Translations under genes and position numbers: made by a program | The notes under the pieces: generated by a model | What the model was told of the DNA's origin: nothing | The model's input: the letters and a program-made list of their open reading frames with translations, nothing else | Databases searched by the model: none | Assembly: GCF_900538055.1 (NCBI RefSeq) | Contig: NZ_UZAC03000001.1 | Span: forward strand, 1,674,001 to 1,738,000 | Origin: Pasteuria penetrans | Lineage (GTDB): Bacteria; Bacillota; Bacilli; Thermoactinomycetales; Thermoactinomycetaceae | Reading direction: 5' to 3' | Length of the DNA stretch: 64,000 nucleotides | Shown: positions 13,495-24,104 of the stretch, in pieces | How the letters are laid out: each line of letters begins with the position of its first letter | Numbering within the stretch: the first letter of the stretch is position 1

Positions 13495-14925
13495 TCACGT
13501 ACAGGGGGTCTCCACATCACTACGGGAGAATAACGAACAACCGATGGCAGGTACCGTAAGGGGACCCACTGCCGGTTGTTCCTTTGTTTCTCCATTGGCT
13601 ACCAAACCCGCCTCCTGCAACATCCACTCCAAAAAAGTTCCGTAACCTGAAACAGGATCCTGCACAAAAACATGGGTTACCGCCCCCACAAGCCGACCCT
13701 TCTGAATGATGGGGCTACCACTCATCCCCTGAACAATTCCACCTGTTTTCTCGAGCAAGCGTGGATCTGTAACCTTGATTACCATACCCTTCATGGCCGG
13801 GGAATGCTGGGAAGCTACATGCTCAATATTAATAGAAAAGGCCTCTACTTTTTGTCCCTCAACAACCGTTAAAATCTTCGCAGATCCTTCCTCCACCTGT
13901 TCAGGAAGGGCAACAGGCATGGGATAATTCCATTCGGAGGTACCGGGTGGAGCAGACCTCATGTCCCCGAAGATCCCAAAGGAAGTATTCTTCCTAACAT
14001 TACCAATAATTTGATCCTCTTGGAGAAAAATAGCCCGTTTTTGACCAGGCTCCCCAGCCTGACCCCGTTGAATAGAGGTTACGTCAGAGCCCAATATACG
14101 TCCCTCGCTAAGACGAATGGGCTGACCCGTATCAACATCAGCAATACGATGCCCCAACGCGCCATACACTTTTCGCTGGGGATCATAGAAGGTAAGGGTA
14201 CCAACACCCGCTGCTGAATCACGAATATAAAGCCCTAGGCAGTGCGTTTTTTCATAACGGTCAAAAGCAGTTTGGACGCGAACCTCCCTTTCCTCACCAT
14301 CATGGACTGCAGTTATCACAAGGGGGACACCCTGTTCGCCAGCCTTACCCGCAGCCTCCACAATATCCTGAACCCTCTTCACTTGGTGCCCAGCGACACG
14401 AGTTATATAATCACCAACGTGGATACCTGCTCGTTCTGCCGGTGAATGGGGAAAGCCTTCATTGGTAGCCACTAAATGATGACCCACAACCAATACGCCC
14501 TTTGATAATACCTTAACACCGATGGATTGCCCGCCCGGAATTACCTTAACGGCTGGCAGTACCCTTACACTCAGCCTTTTGATGGGCACCTGTCCAAACA
14601 ATTTGAGGATAAGGTCCGTATTCCCCGTAGACCGCGGAGCCAAACGAACGGGTTGGGATAAGTCCAGGGATACCTGTTGATCGTGCGATCCGTTGATCTG
14701 TACAACACTGGGATCCGTAATACTAGCAACGGCTGAAACCGGAATATGAAAATGTAGCTGTCGGGATTGTCCTAAAAAAAGCCGTAATTCGGCTGGTAGG
14801 CCGATGAAATCTTGGAATGTTCCACTGGTGCCAATGCCAAGCAGGCAGATCACGAGAAGAAGTCCAATCCACCGTCCAATTCGTTGCCGTGTCAACCTGC
14901 ACCACACTCCCGTGTCCGACCACAC
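13495..14925 (-). CDS. spoIVB: Stage IV sporulation protein B, PDZ-containing S55 serine protease
   Basis: The 476-residue protein has an N-terminal membrane anchor/signal (residues 18-34), a PDZ domain (about 135-225) and an S55 peptidase domain (about 230-440). H259 (ALGHRIAD), D387 (VTDPRLL) and S402 (GMSGSPI) have the same spacing (128, 15) as the catalytic triad of B. subtilis SpoIVB. In that organism it is made in the forespore and secreted into the intermembrane space. There it activates the SpoIVFB complex, so that pro-sigma-K is cleaved in the mother cell. The start is GTG 14925 and an internal start is possible. The gene stands alone: neither recN nor spo0A, its usual neighbours, is visible. 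Confidence 0.93.
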   Translation of the reverse strand: MWSDTGVWCRLTRQRIGRWIGLLLVICLLGIGTSGTFQDFIGLPAELRLFLGQSRQLHFHIPVSAVASITDPSVVQINGSHDQQVSLDLSQPVRLAPRSTGNTDLILKLFGQVPIKRLSVRVLPAVKVIPGGQSIGVKVLSKGVLVVGHHLVATNEGFPHSPAERAGIHVGDYITRVAGHQVKRVQDIVEAAGKAGEQGVPLVITAVHDGEEREVRVQTAFDRYEKTHCLGLYIRDSAAGVGTLTFYDPQRKVYGALGHRIADVDTGQPIRLSEGRILGSDVTSIQRGQAGEPGQKRAIFLQEDQIIGNVRKNTSFGIFGDMRSAPPGTSEWNYPMPVALPEQVEEGSAKILTVVEGQKVEAFSINIEHVASQHSPAMKGMVIKVTDPRLLEKTGGIVQGMSGSPIIQKGRLVGAVTHVFVQDPVSGYGTFLEWMLQEAGLVANGETKEQPAVGPLTVPAIGCSLFSRSDVETPCT

Positions 14926-15944
14926 TGTGAACCGAAGATAACTATAAATCCATTGGGGTGCCGCTCCACCCTCAGCTTTACCCTGCCCGGGCAGAGGACA
15001 CGCTATGTCCCATAAATCCTGCCTAAAGGACCTTGAAAATAATTCCGGAAAATATGGAGTAATGTATCAAAATATTTTTCATTCTGGAGGAAATAAAACA
15101 TTGGAATACTGTTAGGAATGGGGGCAACACTGTATTGGGGAGTTCCCTATACCATTCACCGTTCCCAAAAGGAATCATCCCACGAATAACTACAATCAAA
15201 CACAAGGGTCCCTGCGATAAGAAACCATGATGTGTCATTGGATCTACATAAAAAGTGTAATATTAATCTAGACAGTATATTATTATGCACAAAAGATGTT
15301 GGTAATTTTTATTAAAAAACAAAAAATTAAATGATAAATGATTTAAATTTAAAAAAATGGATTCATTCCACGCCATCCCCCATTCAGCTTCCGATCACCA
15401 GTAACCTACACAAATTCGCAAGATCAGTAAACAAGAGCCTATTTTTCTTTCCATAGGCATACACACAATTTATAACCCAATAGGGACATAAGATACCGGT
15501 GTAATCACCCATCAGGGCATTCTTAATGAACAAAAAAAGCCCACGATTTTCCTGTCGCGAAACAGGAAAACAGGGCCATTGCAACGTGAAAAGCCGTGGG
15601 CACCTAAAATGAATTACTGATCGTGGGATCCCGAAAAATATCCCCGAAAAAGAAGAAAAGACCAACTCTCTATAATCACATCAACCAACAGAAAACCAGT
15701 TTACCGGTCACATTATCATCAGCGTAACGAAATGTATCGGGTTCGTTGCACAACTATAGACTGCATAGTTTTCTGTAAAGGGATTTGCTGATCATACCTA
15801 TCCTACAAAACCATGAGCATAGGCAAAAATCCCACCCAAACTAGGGATAGGGAATACACCTGAAAGACTATGCAAAGACAACGAACGCAACGCACCTGTC
15901 TCAGAGTATGAATTTTAGGATTATTCCATTAAGGAGTGCTTCTC
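14926..15944. other. Intergenic region between spoIVB and a collagen-like gene
   Basis: This stretch carries the divergent upstream regions of spoIVB (minus) and the collagen-like gene (plus). Open frames here (for example 15384-15665 minus) are not protein-like. A nested palindrome at 15539-15601 is listed separately. I could not identify sporulation sigma promoters with confidence. Confidence 0.4.
15539..15601. terminator. Nested palindrome, probable bidirectional terminator
   Basis: An inner stem TTTTCCTGT/ACAGGAAAA around CGCGAA sits inside an outer inverted repeat GCCCACG/CGTGGGC (15539-15545 and 15595-15601). Confidence 0.45.
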
Positions 15945-16943
15945 ATGAGTTTACCTTCCCTACCTTCCATTACCCCGTTGACACGTAATGACGTCATCAA
16001 TCTTATCGTTGCATCTATAGCCATGGAAGAATTGGGTCTATCTCATATTATCAATGCCGAAGGTGAAAAACTCCAATTTCTATTAGGTACACTCAAAGGA
16101 CAAACCGGCAAATGCCCAGCTGCCACAATTTCTGATATCCTTAGTGTCAACCACAGCATCCTCGATACAATGGAAAGTCTGCTACGTCAGGAACTGATCC
16201 TAGATTCCAAGTTGAGTACCGCCCTCAATGCACAGGTTTTGCAGGGACCGCCAGGTCCTACCGGACCCCCGGGGCCGCCATGTGGTCCCCCAGGTACACC
16301 AGGTCCTCCGGGGCCAACAGGTCCCCCGGGTGCACCTGGCGCACCAGGTGCACCCGGTACGCCAGGTACACCAGGATCTACAGGACCAACGGGACCCGCA
16401 GGTCCTGCGGGAACTAAGGGGAGCACGGGATCCACAGGACCAACGGGACCCCCAGGAACAGGGATTTCGGGACCCACGGGCGCCAGAGGCCCCACTGGAC
16501 CCATGGGACCACAAGGAGCTACAGGGCCCGCCGGACCCTTACAAACGGCCAACAACGGAACCTTTCGGTCCCTATTTGAAAACCCCTGCGTCATTGTACC
16601 TGTAAATACTATCATCCCTATAAATACAACGGACATTGTCAATTGCAATGCCATTTGTCTATGTCCCCCGTGCATCCTACTAGCCCCTTGTCAACAATAC
16701 CTAGTGAACGTGTACATTAGCGCAACCTCCCCCGAAAACCAACTCATGTCGTTTGCCTTCCAATTGAATGGAAACCTTCTACCACAGAGTATTTTCTATT
16801 CTGCAACAACAGATATGGCAGCAATTTCAAATTCCTTCATAGTGAATTCGGATTCCGAAACAAGTAAACTTTGCGCCATTAACTATGGTATTAGTCCCGT
16901 TGGCATTATATTAATCATCACCACCATTGTAAAACTCGCTTAA
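15945..16943 (+). CDS. Collagen-like spore-surface protein with conserved N-terminal helical domain
   Basis: The protein has 332 residues. ATG 15945 is preceded by AAGGAG at 8 bases. Residues 10-100 form a helical domain with [18 protein letters not shown] and [15 protein letters not shown], a motif I associate with N-terminal domains of Bacillus collagen-like and spore-surface proteins. Residues 101-198 are Gly-X-Y, with two breaks: a Cys inserted after GPPGPP (residue 113) and GTGIS near 171-175. Residues 199-332 are a Cys-containing head ([10 protein letters not shown]) rich in beta-forming residues, ending in a hydrophobic strand. The stalk Cys could lock trimers by disulfide bonds. It differs from the two shorter collagen-like proteins in both end domains. 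A role in fibres of the spore coat or exosporium is inferred. Confidence 0.85.
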   Translation: MSLPSLPSITPLTRNDVINLIVASIAMEELGLSHIINAEGEKLQFLLGTLKGQTGKCPAATISDILSVNHSILDTMESLLRQELILDSKLSTALNAQVLQGPPGPTGPPGPPCGPPGTPGPPGPTGPPGAPGAPGAPGTPGTPGSTGPTGPAGPAGTKGSTGSTGPTGPPGTGISGPTGARGPTGPMGPQGATGPAGPLQTANNGTFRSLFENPCVIVPVNTIIPINTTDIVNCNAICLCPPCILLAPCQQYLVNVYISATSPENQLMSFAFQLNGNLLPQSIFYSATTDMAAISNSFIVNSDSETSKLCAINYGISPVGIILIITTIVKLA

Positions 16944-17943
16944 CGACTTACCATTTGGCTCAATGAAACCAACATCAACGTAAAAACACCACGCTCCCAT
17001 GATCTAAAAACTTTTCTCACACGAACATTACATTCAAATTTATTTTCTTTACCAAAATATTTTCTCAAAAGTAAATTTCAAGTAAACCCCGACATCACAA
17101 CCGGTCCACCCGCGTCGGGTAGGACTGGCGTCGTTTACCATTTAGGTTCCTGAATGACTATGGTCCAAACAAATTCAGTATTTCTAGATTTCAATCCAAC
17201 CATCAATTCAGAAATCCAGGAAATGGGTGGTGAATCATGTAAGGGTAATGAGGGTACATCGATAAACACAAACGAACCCAGCTGAAATATTCAAACTACT
17301 TCAATCCAAATCATGGTAGGAATAATGGTAGGCCTAACCAGCTATCCCAATGCATCATGCACCATACCACCCAGATAGATTTTAATAGGTAAAGATTTTC
17401 GTTTTTATATTTACTAAAATAATTAATTTTATGAATATAAATCCAAAAACCTCATTTCTAACATTATGAAATCCTAAAAAAATTTCCACGAAACCCCTGG
17501 GGGAACTCCCGTACAAAACCAGACACCCCCCCATAAATTCCAGCTGAAGACCTAGCCAGGATCATAAAGGTGATGGCAGTATCCCATTGTGAGTAGTGAA
17601 TTTATGAACAAGGTTTTCGGGAAGGATTTCCTAATCATCCCCGGGACCCTCTTCACAGATTCGTATTTACGATATTTTTATTATATTAAAATAATAAAAA
17701 TACATTTGGGCCCGAGCCCCTATCCTCCCTTTTCTTAACGTATTTACTAAATACTCAACCCTGATCCTGATTTGTCAAAAATGGTGATAAATTCCTGTCC
17801 TTTTTCGCTCATCTTTATGATATGCTACCTCATAAAAATAAAAAATTTTATTATTTTATAGGTAGAGGGAGAGGAAGATATAAACTCGTACCCCAGCGAT
17901 ACCTGTATCGTTCTACCAGCTCCTATTTGCGAAGGACACAAGA
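16944..17943. other. Intergenic region without a supported gene
   Basis: AT-rich DNA with scattered stops on all frames. A GC-rich hairpin-like stretch lies near 17101-17130 (GGTCCACCCG with GGGTAGGACTGG). No coding signal is visible up to the left inverted repeat of the next element at 17944. Confidence 0.4.
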
Positions 17944-18161
17944 GGGTCTCCGCTGTTCATAGCGGGTAGATGAACGACGACTCTTTAGCATGAATTTTTT
18001 TATAGGAATCGGGTGGGCGGTGACGTATTAGAAAACGAATAAGATGCTTGCTAGAGGGCACCTATCTGAATAACTGTAAAATTAAGGATCATAGTCCCCT
18101 AATTTGATAGTTATTAAGAAAACAACAAAAAAATTAGGTCATTAGCCCCTCTTCTGCTATA

Positions 18162-18864
18162 ATGCTCCATAGAGAACGTCCAGATTCCTATGGAAAAGCA
18201 GGTATTAGAACTAATGACCTATCTTCACTCTACCACAAAAATCCCCTTGGCAGTATAGACAGCGTAATATCTTGTGTTGAAGTCGGTTTATCGGACGTAC
18301 CCAAACACTGTGGACGCATTTTCCAGAGTAGGGTCCGGGACCTTTCCGAGGTTCTTCTGAACATAAACCCAACCCGGGATTTGGATCTCGAGTCCGTCCT
18401 AGGGAGCATTCAGTTTTTGGCTTCTAACAAATATCAATTACAAACCACCCATTGGGCCAAAGATTTTATAACCACAACGATGCTGCTTGAAGCGGTGATT
18501 GGGAAATTACGGAACCTTGGCTTCAGTGATATAGATATTTTTGAGTGGGATAGCCAGAACACTCAAAAAGGCTCTAGAGGAGGCAGAACCTTCACAAGGA
18601 TGTGTCGTTGGGAACTACTACCTGTGGTTGATGGACCGAATGTGGATTCCACAACAGTTTGAATATCTTCCTAAGACAGAGGAGGGCTTTATCGACTATC
18701 TGAAACAAAGCTTGTCCATCATGCAGCTATGGGGAATACCCTGTACAGAAGCAGTCCGTGTCGTTGTCCCAAAAATACAAAAGGATCCCCAATCGGTACA
18801 AGCTACCCTTGACAAGCGCCTATGCCTGGTTGAAAACGGGAGGTTATCAGGATGTACTGGATGA
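18162..18864 (+). pseudogene. Unrecognised broken gene inside the element
   Basis: Two overlapping plus frames (18162-18662 and 18541-18864) read as one protein after a shift near 18545. They contain protein-like segments such as SVLGSIQFLASNKYQLQTTH and IPQQFEYLPKTEEGFIDYLK. A further shift near 18800 leads into the frame that also holds the ISL3 transposase, so this could be an extended transposase N-terminus or a passenger gene fused by decay. I do not recognise the domain. No Shine-Dalgarno site is evident for a start at 18162. Confidence 0.4.
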
Positions 18865-20884
18865 TATGACTATGCCTAAAGATCAATCTGTTGAAGAAAC
18901 GGAAAAGACTACTGTCTCTATTCTCTTAGATCCGGATCATGTGAAAAATTTGAAGGATGCGGTAGCAATAAGGGAGTTCAATCACAATATAACAAAACCC
19001 GGTATTTCCCTCTCCGCCCATGGAATACCCGAGATAGAGGTAGTAGGCTTGGTGGCAGCACATCTCCCGGAAAAGCACGGACCTGTTGGGAAGAGGGTGT
19101 CGCTGACCATACTTGAATCCCGCGCAAAGCAACCTTCACCTGAAACAAGGTGTACTGCCTGCGGGTGTTGTTTGGTGGAAACGGGATACCGGGTAAACAA
19201 AGCTGGTTTTCAGGATAAACCAAGAATTATAAAACACGGAATCATCAATGACTGGCTTTGTTTATCGATTATGCGTACACAGAGATGGGAGTGCCCGTTG
19301 TGCGGGAAAGATGTTACCCATGTGTATTCCATAATTGAACCTAAGAATACTTACACAAAGGCATGTAAAAAATCAGTTGCTGATATGGCAAGCGTTTCAA
19401 CAGCAAAAGCTTCTGCGAAGTATCATGGGATTCCAGAAAAGACAGCTTATGGGATGTTGTTTGAGGGATCCCTTCCTGAACAAGGACAAGGACAGAAGCT
19501 GGAAGAGGAGACCCTGAAAAGATATCAAAACCGGTAAGTCAGTCCAGAATAAATACAGAAACTTTTGCATTTGATCATCGAGACAGGGAACAAAAATATA
19601 GTAAAATCAACAGATCTTGATAAAATTGATAGTTCGGACGAACTCCCGCTGATGGATCGAAGTCAGAAAAATATCATTATGTACGATGGAGAAAGAAGAG
19701 GTGTGATGTTATCCCCCTCAGGAACTGAAACGGCTCTGTGCCCTGTGTACATATGGTATCGTTTTGCATCGATGATACCGCCGTACGTAAAGGGAATGAG
19801 TACGCAACCCTATTTCATGATCCGATTCATAAGACTGTATTGGCCGTGATCAAGAGGAGAAGTCAAGAGGAACTCGAAAAGAATATCAAGGAGTTCCACC
19901 CGGAATTGCTTGGGCTGAAACCAGCTGCCGTTATTATTGATCGCGCTAGGTCCTATCGTAATTTCATAGAAAAAAACCATTGTGATGCGGTGATCATCCA
20001 TGACAGATTCCATATTATTATGAACATAAGGAATTATGCCCTACATCCAATGGTAACGGGCTTTTTCAAGAATAAAAAATTCGTTGATTCTGTTGATCAA
20101 ATGCTTCTGGATTTGCTTCAAAAAAGCCTTTATAAGCAACTTACACCCCAGGATGAACTGGCACTGCAGGAACTACTCCAATACTTTCCTGACCTCAAAC
20201 TCCAATACGAGAAAATAGAGAAAACCCGCTCCCGTTTTCGGGAACAGTATGAAAAATCTATGCTATCTAGGGATGATGTTGATGAATGCATATCATATAT
20301 TCTCTATATGTATGAACACCTCATATCAGAATGTTAAAACATGACTAAAAATAAGAAAAGAATTTTTTTTAAAAATAAAGCAGGCAATCCCCGGGGCCTT
20401 GAGGAACCGTTATTGGGAAACCATGGATTCACAGGTGAGAGCCTTCATAAAAAGGGTTTTTGAGTATACTTCCTCTTGGTCTCATTTGAAGAAAGCTTAC
20501 TAGTTTGTGACTGCACTGGGGCATTGTTGGTATGACAATGAGTTCCATACGATCCAGGAGGCTCGAGACACTCTGCGTGCCCTGATGGAAGCAGGACTAC
20601 AATCCCGGTGCATGGGCATTCAAAACGCGGCAAAAAGTTTAGAATCCGGCGAGGATTATATCGCCAATTACCACCTCTATAGAATGACCAATAGCGTTGC
20701 AGAGGGTAGAAATTATTTCATCAAGTCCATCATGCGCCGGTATTTTGGGATTAAGAATGATAAAAATTACAAAAATATAGTGATTGTATTATCCAACCGT
20801 CCTCACACCCAAACCGCGTACAAAGTTCCCGTGTTAGATCCTGGGCCTCATAATAATTTTTTACATATAGAAATACATGGGTAG
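18803..20884 (+). pseudogene. ISL3-family transposase, broken into at least three frames
   Basis: The first piece (to 19537) contains a zinc-finger pattern typical of ISL3 transposases (CTACGCC, then RWECPLCGKDV) and a helix-turn-helix region. The second piece (19738-20337) has the DDE core: IDDTAVRKGNEYATL with the first Asp, then VIIDRARSYR and AVIIHDRFHI. The third piece (20507-20884) has IANYHLYRMTNSVAEGRN and the end motif RRYFGIKNDKNYKNI. Stops and frame changes occur near 19537, 19740 and 20337-20506, so the enzyme is not made. Another fragment of the same family lies at 37696-38001. Confidence 0.8.
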
Positions 20885-21271
20885 TTGGAAGAGGAGGATA
20901 TCCCTGCCCGTTTCGACATTCCAAACTAAGGTACTATGTTGTACAGTGTGGGCGTCCCAATTGGGCCCATCCCCCTTTGCCACTGTGCATACCGCCCGAA
21001 CGTATAGGACAGGTCCGTTGTCGTTCTCTCCCTCTGTGACTTTTCCCGGGATACCATACCCCTCAGATTTGGCGTGTACTTAGCCGCAGCTGTCCATGAT
21101 GAAAAGGGAGAAGCCTATCAACTGGTTATAGGGCAGTCCAGCGACCTCAAACGATCTGTTTGCCCATCCGTTCCTCATATGCTACTCCATAATACTGCTT
21201 GCCTGATTCATGCAATAATTTCACACCCCAAAACCGCTGTTCATTCACCCGCTATGAACAGCGGAGACCCA

Positions 21272-22112
21272 GTTTGGCCAAGATCCATTATTATTTCATC
21301 CAGATAGCTTTGCCCATGGTCATCGAAATCAAAGAATCTAAATAATATACGTAATATTTTTAAAATTACGTATTTTTTACCACGCTCCGCATTTTAAGTG
21401 CATAGGATGGATCCTATGCAGGGAAACGCGATATCCGTTTCCTTAGAGTTGGGCGAAAGAGACAAAACCAACCAAGGAACGAAATATTATTATGTTACCA
21501 CTCTACCAAAAGGCGTAACCTTAGGTCCATAAGAAAGGTGCTCCCACGAGAAATTGCACGATCAGTATGGGTTTTCTTTTTTTCCGCCCATTCTACCGTA
21601 ATATACTACATTCATTTTATAAAAACATATAAAATAAGTGTAAAGTAATAGAAAACAGGAAACTACTATTTCAGATAGAAACGTTGATTATGAACATTTT
21701 CCTTATAAAATCACGCATACAAGCTAACCATACGAAGCCCATTACAGTATACATATTTCATACCAATACAACTAGTAACCAACTCAAAAACATCCAAAAG
21801 GGGATTTCCCTTTCTATTCTTCCATAGCTGGGAATAATTACTATGATAATTCTATACGGATAAGAACCATAAATTCAATTACGCCAACCACAAGACTGAA
21901 AAAAGCAACATTCTCGACACGCAAACGCATATCGCATGTACACAGAAACAAGCAACATAAGTAAAAATAATATTATATATAAAAAATTATATAAAATTAA
22001 TTAAAAAATGCTTCACTCCATCGCTAACCCTCTCAGATACTACATCACGCTCGATTATCCATTCCATTACACCAAAAAACACAAAAGATAAGGGGAAAAA
22101 GTATACGACATA
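21272..22112. other. Intergenic region with a terminator-like hairpin
   Basis: Near 21348-21377 TACGTAA and TTACGTA flank an AT loop and are followed by six T on the plus strand, a probable terminator. The rest is AT-rich with no supported reading frame. Confidence 0.45.
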
Positions 22113-22186
<74 letters not shown>

Positions 22187-23029
22187 ACGAATTCCTCCGC
22201 AACCAAGGATCCAACACACATGGGGAAATCGACCCCAAATACACCAACAAAAGTAACAACCTTCTCATCTACACACCTTACAAACTCTCAAGAAACGCAG
22301 AATATGGGACGATCTACACACTTACACGCCCATGATCCCATCCAAAACCAATCTATAACCTACTCATCACACAGCTGGCCAGAACCCCCCATCAAAATGG
22401 ACGATCCTCTACCAAAGCACACATACCCACTCAACAACAGTACCACCCGACCCCGCATCCCATTCGAACAGGAAAACAAAATACCCCCCCAACCAGGAAG
22501 ACACCCACACAACGTGGGGCGCACACCCAAACACCGACCCCCACCTGTATACAGCAGGCATACCACTCAATCTTCGCTCCGGATCAGAACCAAACCCCCG
22601 ACGCCCGATAGAGGAGGGGACACTGCAATCCTATCCTAATAAAGATCCTCACAGGGACTCCACCGCAGGATACGACACAAAACGAAATAAGGAGTAGGGC
22701 CTACTACAACCGTGCACCCACAACCCGACACCACGATCGCCTAAGAAGCCCCACAGAAGGAACTCGCCCCTTCAGATTCAAATCCCAGGGGAAACAAAAA
22801 AACCTCGCAGAGAACAGGCTAACAAAGAAATTAAACTTTGTCAATCCAACAACCCCACAAAGAACGCACTGTACTACCCAAACAGGAGCATGCAACCACC
22901 CACAAAAGCCGCCCCATCCGATATTCCCCATAAAAAACCCTATCATTGTTATGATTCCCATTCATTCCCATCACTCCCTCCCACGAAGTTAAGGCCAACG
23001 TGGTGGAGCAAACGCAAAAAACACCCGTA
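22187..23029. other. Long stretch between tRNA-Ile and speD without a recognised gene
   Basis: The plus strand is very C/A-rich. Open frames on both strands look like composition artefacts. I looked for tmRNA, RNase P RNA and SRP RNA landmarks and found none convincing. The stretch could hold an unrecognised RNA. Confidence 0.35.
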
Positions 23030-23446
23030 TCAAACTGTCAACCTCGCCTGGTTCTGATCAACACCCACGTCCTTGGAGGTCAACACCTCAATGGCACCAA
23101 CGCCCCTTCGCAGGATCTTCGTAAAAAACTGCCGAGGACGTAAAACCCCAAGCATATGACCAACTGCTGCCATAGGATCAACCGCATGGCCACACGTATA
23201 ACAATCCAACGCAGCAAAACCACTCTCTGGATAGGTATGAATCGAAAGATGACTCTCCGATAACATCAGCAAAACCGTAGCACCCTGTGGCTGAAATCGT
23301 TTCGCCTGCGCCGACAAAACGGTCGCACCACAGGCCGAAGCGGCCTCCCGCAGATGAACCTCCAACCGCTCAACATCATTCAATAGATCGCAATCCGCAC
23401 CCCAGGCATCCAGGGCCACGTGTGTCCCGAAAGTAGAATATCCCAT
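23030..23446 (-). CDS. speD: S-adenosylmethionine decarboxylase proenzyme
   Basis: The 138-residue protein matches the short bacterial AdoMetDC family. The self-cleavage motif ESHLSIHTYPE is intact: the chain splits between E64 and S65, and S65 becomes the pyruvoyl cofactor. H70 and C85 occupy the positions of the processing His and catalytic Cys. The enzyme makes decarboxylated SAM, the aminopropyl donor for spermidine synthesis. ATG 23446 is preceded by AGGAAGGGGG. No speE or speB homologue is visible next to it. The gene appears monocistronic. Confidence 0.95.
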   Translation of the reverse strand: MGYSTFGTHVALDAWGADCDLLNDVERLEVHLREAASACGATVLSAQAKRFQPQGATVLLMLSESHLSIHTYPESGFAALDCYTCGHAVDPMAAVGHMLGVLRPRQFFTKILRRGVGAIEVLTSKDVGVDQNQARLTV

Positions 23447-23811
23447 CTTTCGGCCCCCTTCCTAGCAAAAAGTTGGTGTGAGCCAAATTCCGCTAGGATC
23501 TTCCCATTCACCACGGGGGAAGGTTAGTCCAGTGAGGTCCCAACCCTTTGAGTGAATCCTGGATCCTACTGAGCTCAATGTCACAGTGTCTAACTTAGCA
23601 CAACTTTCCTACCTACCGCAACCAAAAATCAGCACATCCCTATTTCCTAAAAAAAGTGAGGCTTGCCAGAGCCCCCGATAAAGCTTTACCCACGTATAGC
23701 AAAACCCACCATGGGGAGCCCTTCCACCCAGCTCACACACAACACAAAAAAAGAACCACCTGTTTAACACAGGGACCCTCCGCACATACTGGCAGAGGGA
23801 GGTGGGCAGAC
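23447..23811. other. Divergent upstream region of speD and a small gene
   Basis: Contains the ribosome sites of both flanking genes. I see no clear promoter, T-box or riboswitch motif. Confidence 0.35.
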
Positions 23812-24015
23812 ATGACCTACTATGTGGTACAGGATGCTAAGGGAATTCCTCCCTCTATCCTCCACGAAGACAATTATTTTGCCTGGTACAACCCGTTCAG
23901 AAGGGATCACCGTGTGGAATACCGCGGCAGCATCAATCGGTGCTACGACTTCATCGCCCGTTATTATCCTACTAACGCATTACAACAAGCACAAAAGCCA
24001 CCCCAGCCCCAATAG
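23812..24015 (+). CDS. Small hypothetical protein (67 residues)
   Basis: ATG 23812 follows GGAGGT at an ideal distance, which decides against the longer frame starting upstream. The protein (MTYYVVQDAKGIPPSILHED start) is Tyr/Arg-rich in the middle (FAWYNPFRRDHRVEYRGS) and ends in Gln/Pro. There is no signal peptide, membrane segment or Cys. It lies between the divergent speD and the convergent ispH. I do not recognise it. The strong ribosome site and normal composition make it credible as a small gene, perhaps a minor spore protein by context only. Confidence 0.6.
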   Translation: MTYYVVQDAKGIPPSILHEDNYFAWYNPFRRDHRVEYRGSINRCYDFIARYYPTNALQQAQKPPQPQ

Positions 24016-24104
24016 ATGGCAGAAATTACAGAAAGTTAAGCTATATTTATCCCCATCTACACCCCGACAGAACCCCGTTCCCACTCTGTGGACCCACCCC
24101 AGGA

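Larger units (their letters stand above)
17944..21271 (+). mobile_element. Decayed ISL3-like element bounded by 24-bp perfect inverted repeats
   Basis: The 24 bases at 17944-17967 (GGGTCTCCGCTGTTCATAGC...) recur as exact reverse complement at 21248-21271. Inside lies a broken ISL3-type transposase. The element is about 3.3 kb, more than twice the usual ISL3 length, so it may carry an extra gene (18162-18864) or be composite. The 8 bases flanking each end (ACACAAGA and AGTTTGGC) do not match, so no target duplication remains. Confidence 0.65.

Noticed and set aside
22187-23029. Possible tmRNA, RNase P RNA or SRP RNA
   Set aside because: A CCACCA-like end and a TTTGAATCTGAAGGGG-like piece are present, but the other conserved parts of these RNAs are missing.
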